Source: CAUSKK01 sp963532425
GTDB lineage: Bacteria > Pseudomonadota > Gammaproteobacteria > Cardiobacteriales > Cardiobacteriaceae
DNA length: 64,000 nt
NCBI GenBank assembly: GCA_963532425.1
Contig: CAUSKK010000013.1
Coordinates: forward strand, 1-64,000
Direction of reading: 5' to 3'
Shown here piece after piece: positions 62,583-64,000 of the stretch. Each line of letters opens with the position of its first letter. Within the stretch, counting starts at the first letter, position 1. The position numbers and the translations under genes are program-made. The notes beneath the pieces were generated by a model that was given only the letters and a program-made list of their open reading frames with translations, was not told where the DNA came from and made no database searches.

Positions 62583-63255
62583 GCGGCTACGGCCGGGCCT
62601 GCGCTTCTGGCACTGGTTTCTGTCCGGCCTCAGCCTGCTGCTGCTGGCGCCGCTGCTGCTCTACGGCTGGATTAGCTGGCGGGCGGCCCCCTACCAGTAC
62701 GACGATTTGGAGGCGCTGCCGGCGCGCTCGGTGGGGCTGGTGCTGGGGACGAGCAAATATCTGGGCCACGGCCAAATCAACCTCTACTACCGGGGGCGCA
62801 TCGAGGCCGCCCTGGCCCTCTACCGGGCCGGCAAGGTGCGCTATTTCATCGTCAGCGGCGATAACCGCAGCGTCTCCTACAACGAGCCCCGGCAGATGCG
62901 CCTGGATTTAATCGCCGGCGGCGTACCGGCCCATCGTATCCAGCCGGACTTTGCCGGCCTGCGCACCCTGGATAGCGTGTTGCGCGCCGCCGCCATCTTC
63001 GGCCAGGACGACTACATCATCATCAGCCAGCCCTTCCACAATGCCCGCGCCCTCTGGCTCGCCCGCGCCCGGGGCCAGCATCCCATCGCCTTCAACGCCC
63101 CCAACCCCCGGCGCTGGCGCCACCGGCTGAAAACCGAACTGCGCGAGGTCGGCGCCCGGCTCAAGGCCCTCTGGGATTTGCTCAGCCAGAAGCAGGCCCG
63201 CCACTACGGCCCGCCCATCGACTTCCCCCCGCCGCCGGAGCCCGACGCCCCATGA
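62563..63255 (+). CDS. sanA: SanA-like DUF218 membrane protein
   Basis: The 230-residue protein has one N-terminal helix (FLSGLSLLLLAPLLLYGW) and the SanA core GLVLGTSKYL, YYRGRIEAALALYRAGKV, SGDNRSVSYNEPRQMR and FAGLRTLDSVLRA. In E. coli, loss of SanA makes the envelope sensitive to vancomycin. I chose ATG 62563, in the last codons of the HAD gene; the longer frame is HAD sequence read out of frame. The end overlaps the next gene as ATGA. Confidence 0.88.
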   Translation: MCCRLFRRLRPGLRFWHWFLSGLSLLLLAPLLLYGWISWRAAPYQYDDLEALPARSVGLVLGTSKYLGHGQINLYYRGRIEAALALYRAGKVRYFIVSGDNRSVSYNEPRQMRLDLIAGGVPAHRIQPDFAGLRTLDSVLRAAAIFGQDDYIIISQPFHNARALWLARARGQHPIAFNAPNPRRWRHRLKTELREVGARLKALWDLLSQKQARHYGPPIDFPPPPEPDAP

Positions 63256-64000
63256 ACCGCCGCGACTGGGGCCAGGCCCTGACCCTGGGCGCCCTGCTGG
63301 CCCTGGTGCTGGGCTACGGGTTGGCGCTGCTGCAGCCGGCCGGCGACCGTTTCGGGCCCTGGCTGCGGGCGATGATGACGCTGGTGCCGCTGCTGCTGCT
63401 GCTGCCCTTTGTCTGGCGCCGGGTGCCGAAGGCCTATCAGATTCTGGCCCTGCTGGCGCCCTGGCATTTCTTCGTCGGCGGGGTGATTTGGCTCTGGGGG
63501 GAGCCGGCCGCCGGCGCTTATTTCTGCCTGGGGGCGCTGCTGCTCCAGACCGGCACCATTCTGCACAACTACCGGCCGCGCCCACCCCGGCTACGCCTGC
63601 CGGCGCTGGTGCCGCTGGGCGCCGACGACCTGGCCCTGCTGGTGAGCCGCGACGATGCCCGCTACCGCGCCTGGGCCGAGGTCTGGGCCGGGGCCAGCTA
63701 TGAGGGCCCGGGGCCGGGCCTGGGCGAACTGCTGGCCGACGATGTCTGGGCCACGGCGCCGGCCGGAGTGCTGCGCCTGGAGGACCGGGCCGGCCGCAAC
63801 TGGTTTCGCCTGCCCCTGACGCCCAGCCAACGGCAGATTTTGACCCGCCAGGGCCGGCTGCTGCTGCTGCCCCTGCCGAAGGAGGCCGCCACCCCAGCCC
63901 GGGCCGAGGCCCTGGCCACCCTCCCCCCCGACGATGATGTCGCGCTGGCCCACTGGCTCAGCGCCGAAGGCCTGGAGGGGCTGGGCCTGACCTTCCGACC
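63252..64000 (+). CDS. DUF2069-like membrane protein, cut by the window end
   Basis: At least 249 residues are seen. The first 115 residues have four hydrophobic helices of DUF2069 type (LTLGALLALVLGYGLALL, MTLVPLLLLLPFVW, AYQILALLAPWHFFVGG, AYFCLGALLLQTGTIL). The remainder is a soluble region with ADDLALLVSRDDARYRAWAE and LTPSQRQILTRQG, which is longer than I would expect for DUF2069 alone. The frame is open to the last base. Confidence 0.6.
   Translation, partial: MNRRDWGQALTLGALLALVLGYGLALLQPAGDRFGPWLRAMMTLVPLLLLLPFVWRRVPKAYQILALLAPWHFFVGGVIWLWGEPAAGAYFCLGALLLQTGTILHNYRPRPPRLRLPALVPLGADDLALLVSRDDARYRAWAEVWAGASYEGPGPGLGELLADDVWATAPAGVLRLEDRAGRNWFRLPLTPSQRQILTRQGRLLLLPLPKEAATPARAEALATLPPDDDVALAHWLSAEGLEGLGLTFR

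Noticed and set aside
1..64000. tRNA, rRNA, riboswitch or small RNA genes
   Set aside because: I looked through the intergenic spaces for cloverleaf and T-loop motifs and for known riboswitch cores and found none I could support.

Overview
The window reads as chromosomal DNA of a GC-rich gammaproteobacterium. The order tyrA-aroA-cmk-rpsA-ihfB, divergent plsY/folB, manXYZ followed by a yobD-like gene, ahpC/ahpF opposite oxyR, and sanA all fit that class. A Cardiobacteriales-like organism is plausible, but the sequence alone does not settle the genus. No tRNA, rRNA, CRISPR array, transposase or phage gene was seen.

Layout. 264-10914 (+): glutamine amidotransferase-like gene, NYN nuclease with LOTUS-like repeats, tyrA, aroA, cmk, rpsA, ihfB, nuclease, Acg-type nitroreductase, lipoprotein hydrolase. 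11839-19020 (-): frameshifted leucine-rich-repeat gene and a four-gene SWIM / DUF5691-like / unknown / AAA operon. 19135-25873: rsmI, doxX, a GldG-like pair, mutM, gmk, and an oxidoreductase with its HxlR regulator. 25964-34234 (+): ggt, a probable RNA-repair operon (trhO, RNA ligase, HD-Pnk, degenerate nucleotidyltransferase), an exported protein with a pilin-like tail, a very acidic protein and a Sel1 protein. 35803-41627 (-): XRE regulator, moxR-DUF58-tgpA, lpxK, plsY. 41679-43868 (+): folB, aspS. 45812-48677 (-): exported protein, proA, proB. 48912-53360 (+): manXYZ, yobD-like, manA. 53361-55375: AT-rich foreign island with a DUF2971-type gene split by a frameshift. 55376-57872: two broken copies of one membrane gene flanking a methyltransferase and a DUF1176-like gene. 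58383-64000: ahpF, ahpC, oxyR, HAD hydrolase, sanA, DUF2069-like gene cut by the window end.

The most striking signal is not a gene. The perfect palindrome GAAGCGCTTC occurs on the order of a hundred times, where chance predicts far fewer than one. Its dense arrays fill six of the seven intergenic spaces between convergent genes; the seventh is only 39 bp long. Divergent and co-directional spaces have none or one. Isolated copies also sit inside coding regions, where they leave EAL, KRF or SAS tripeptides. The AT-rich island has none.
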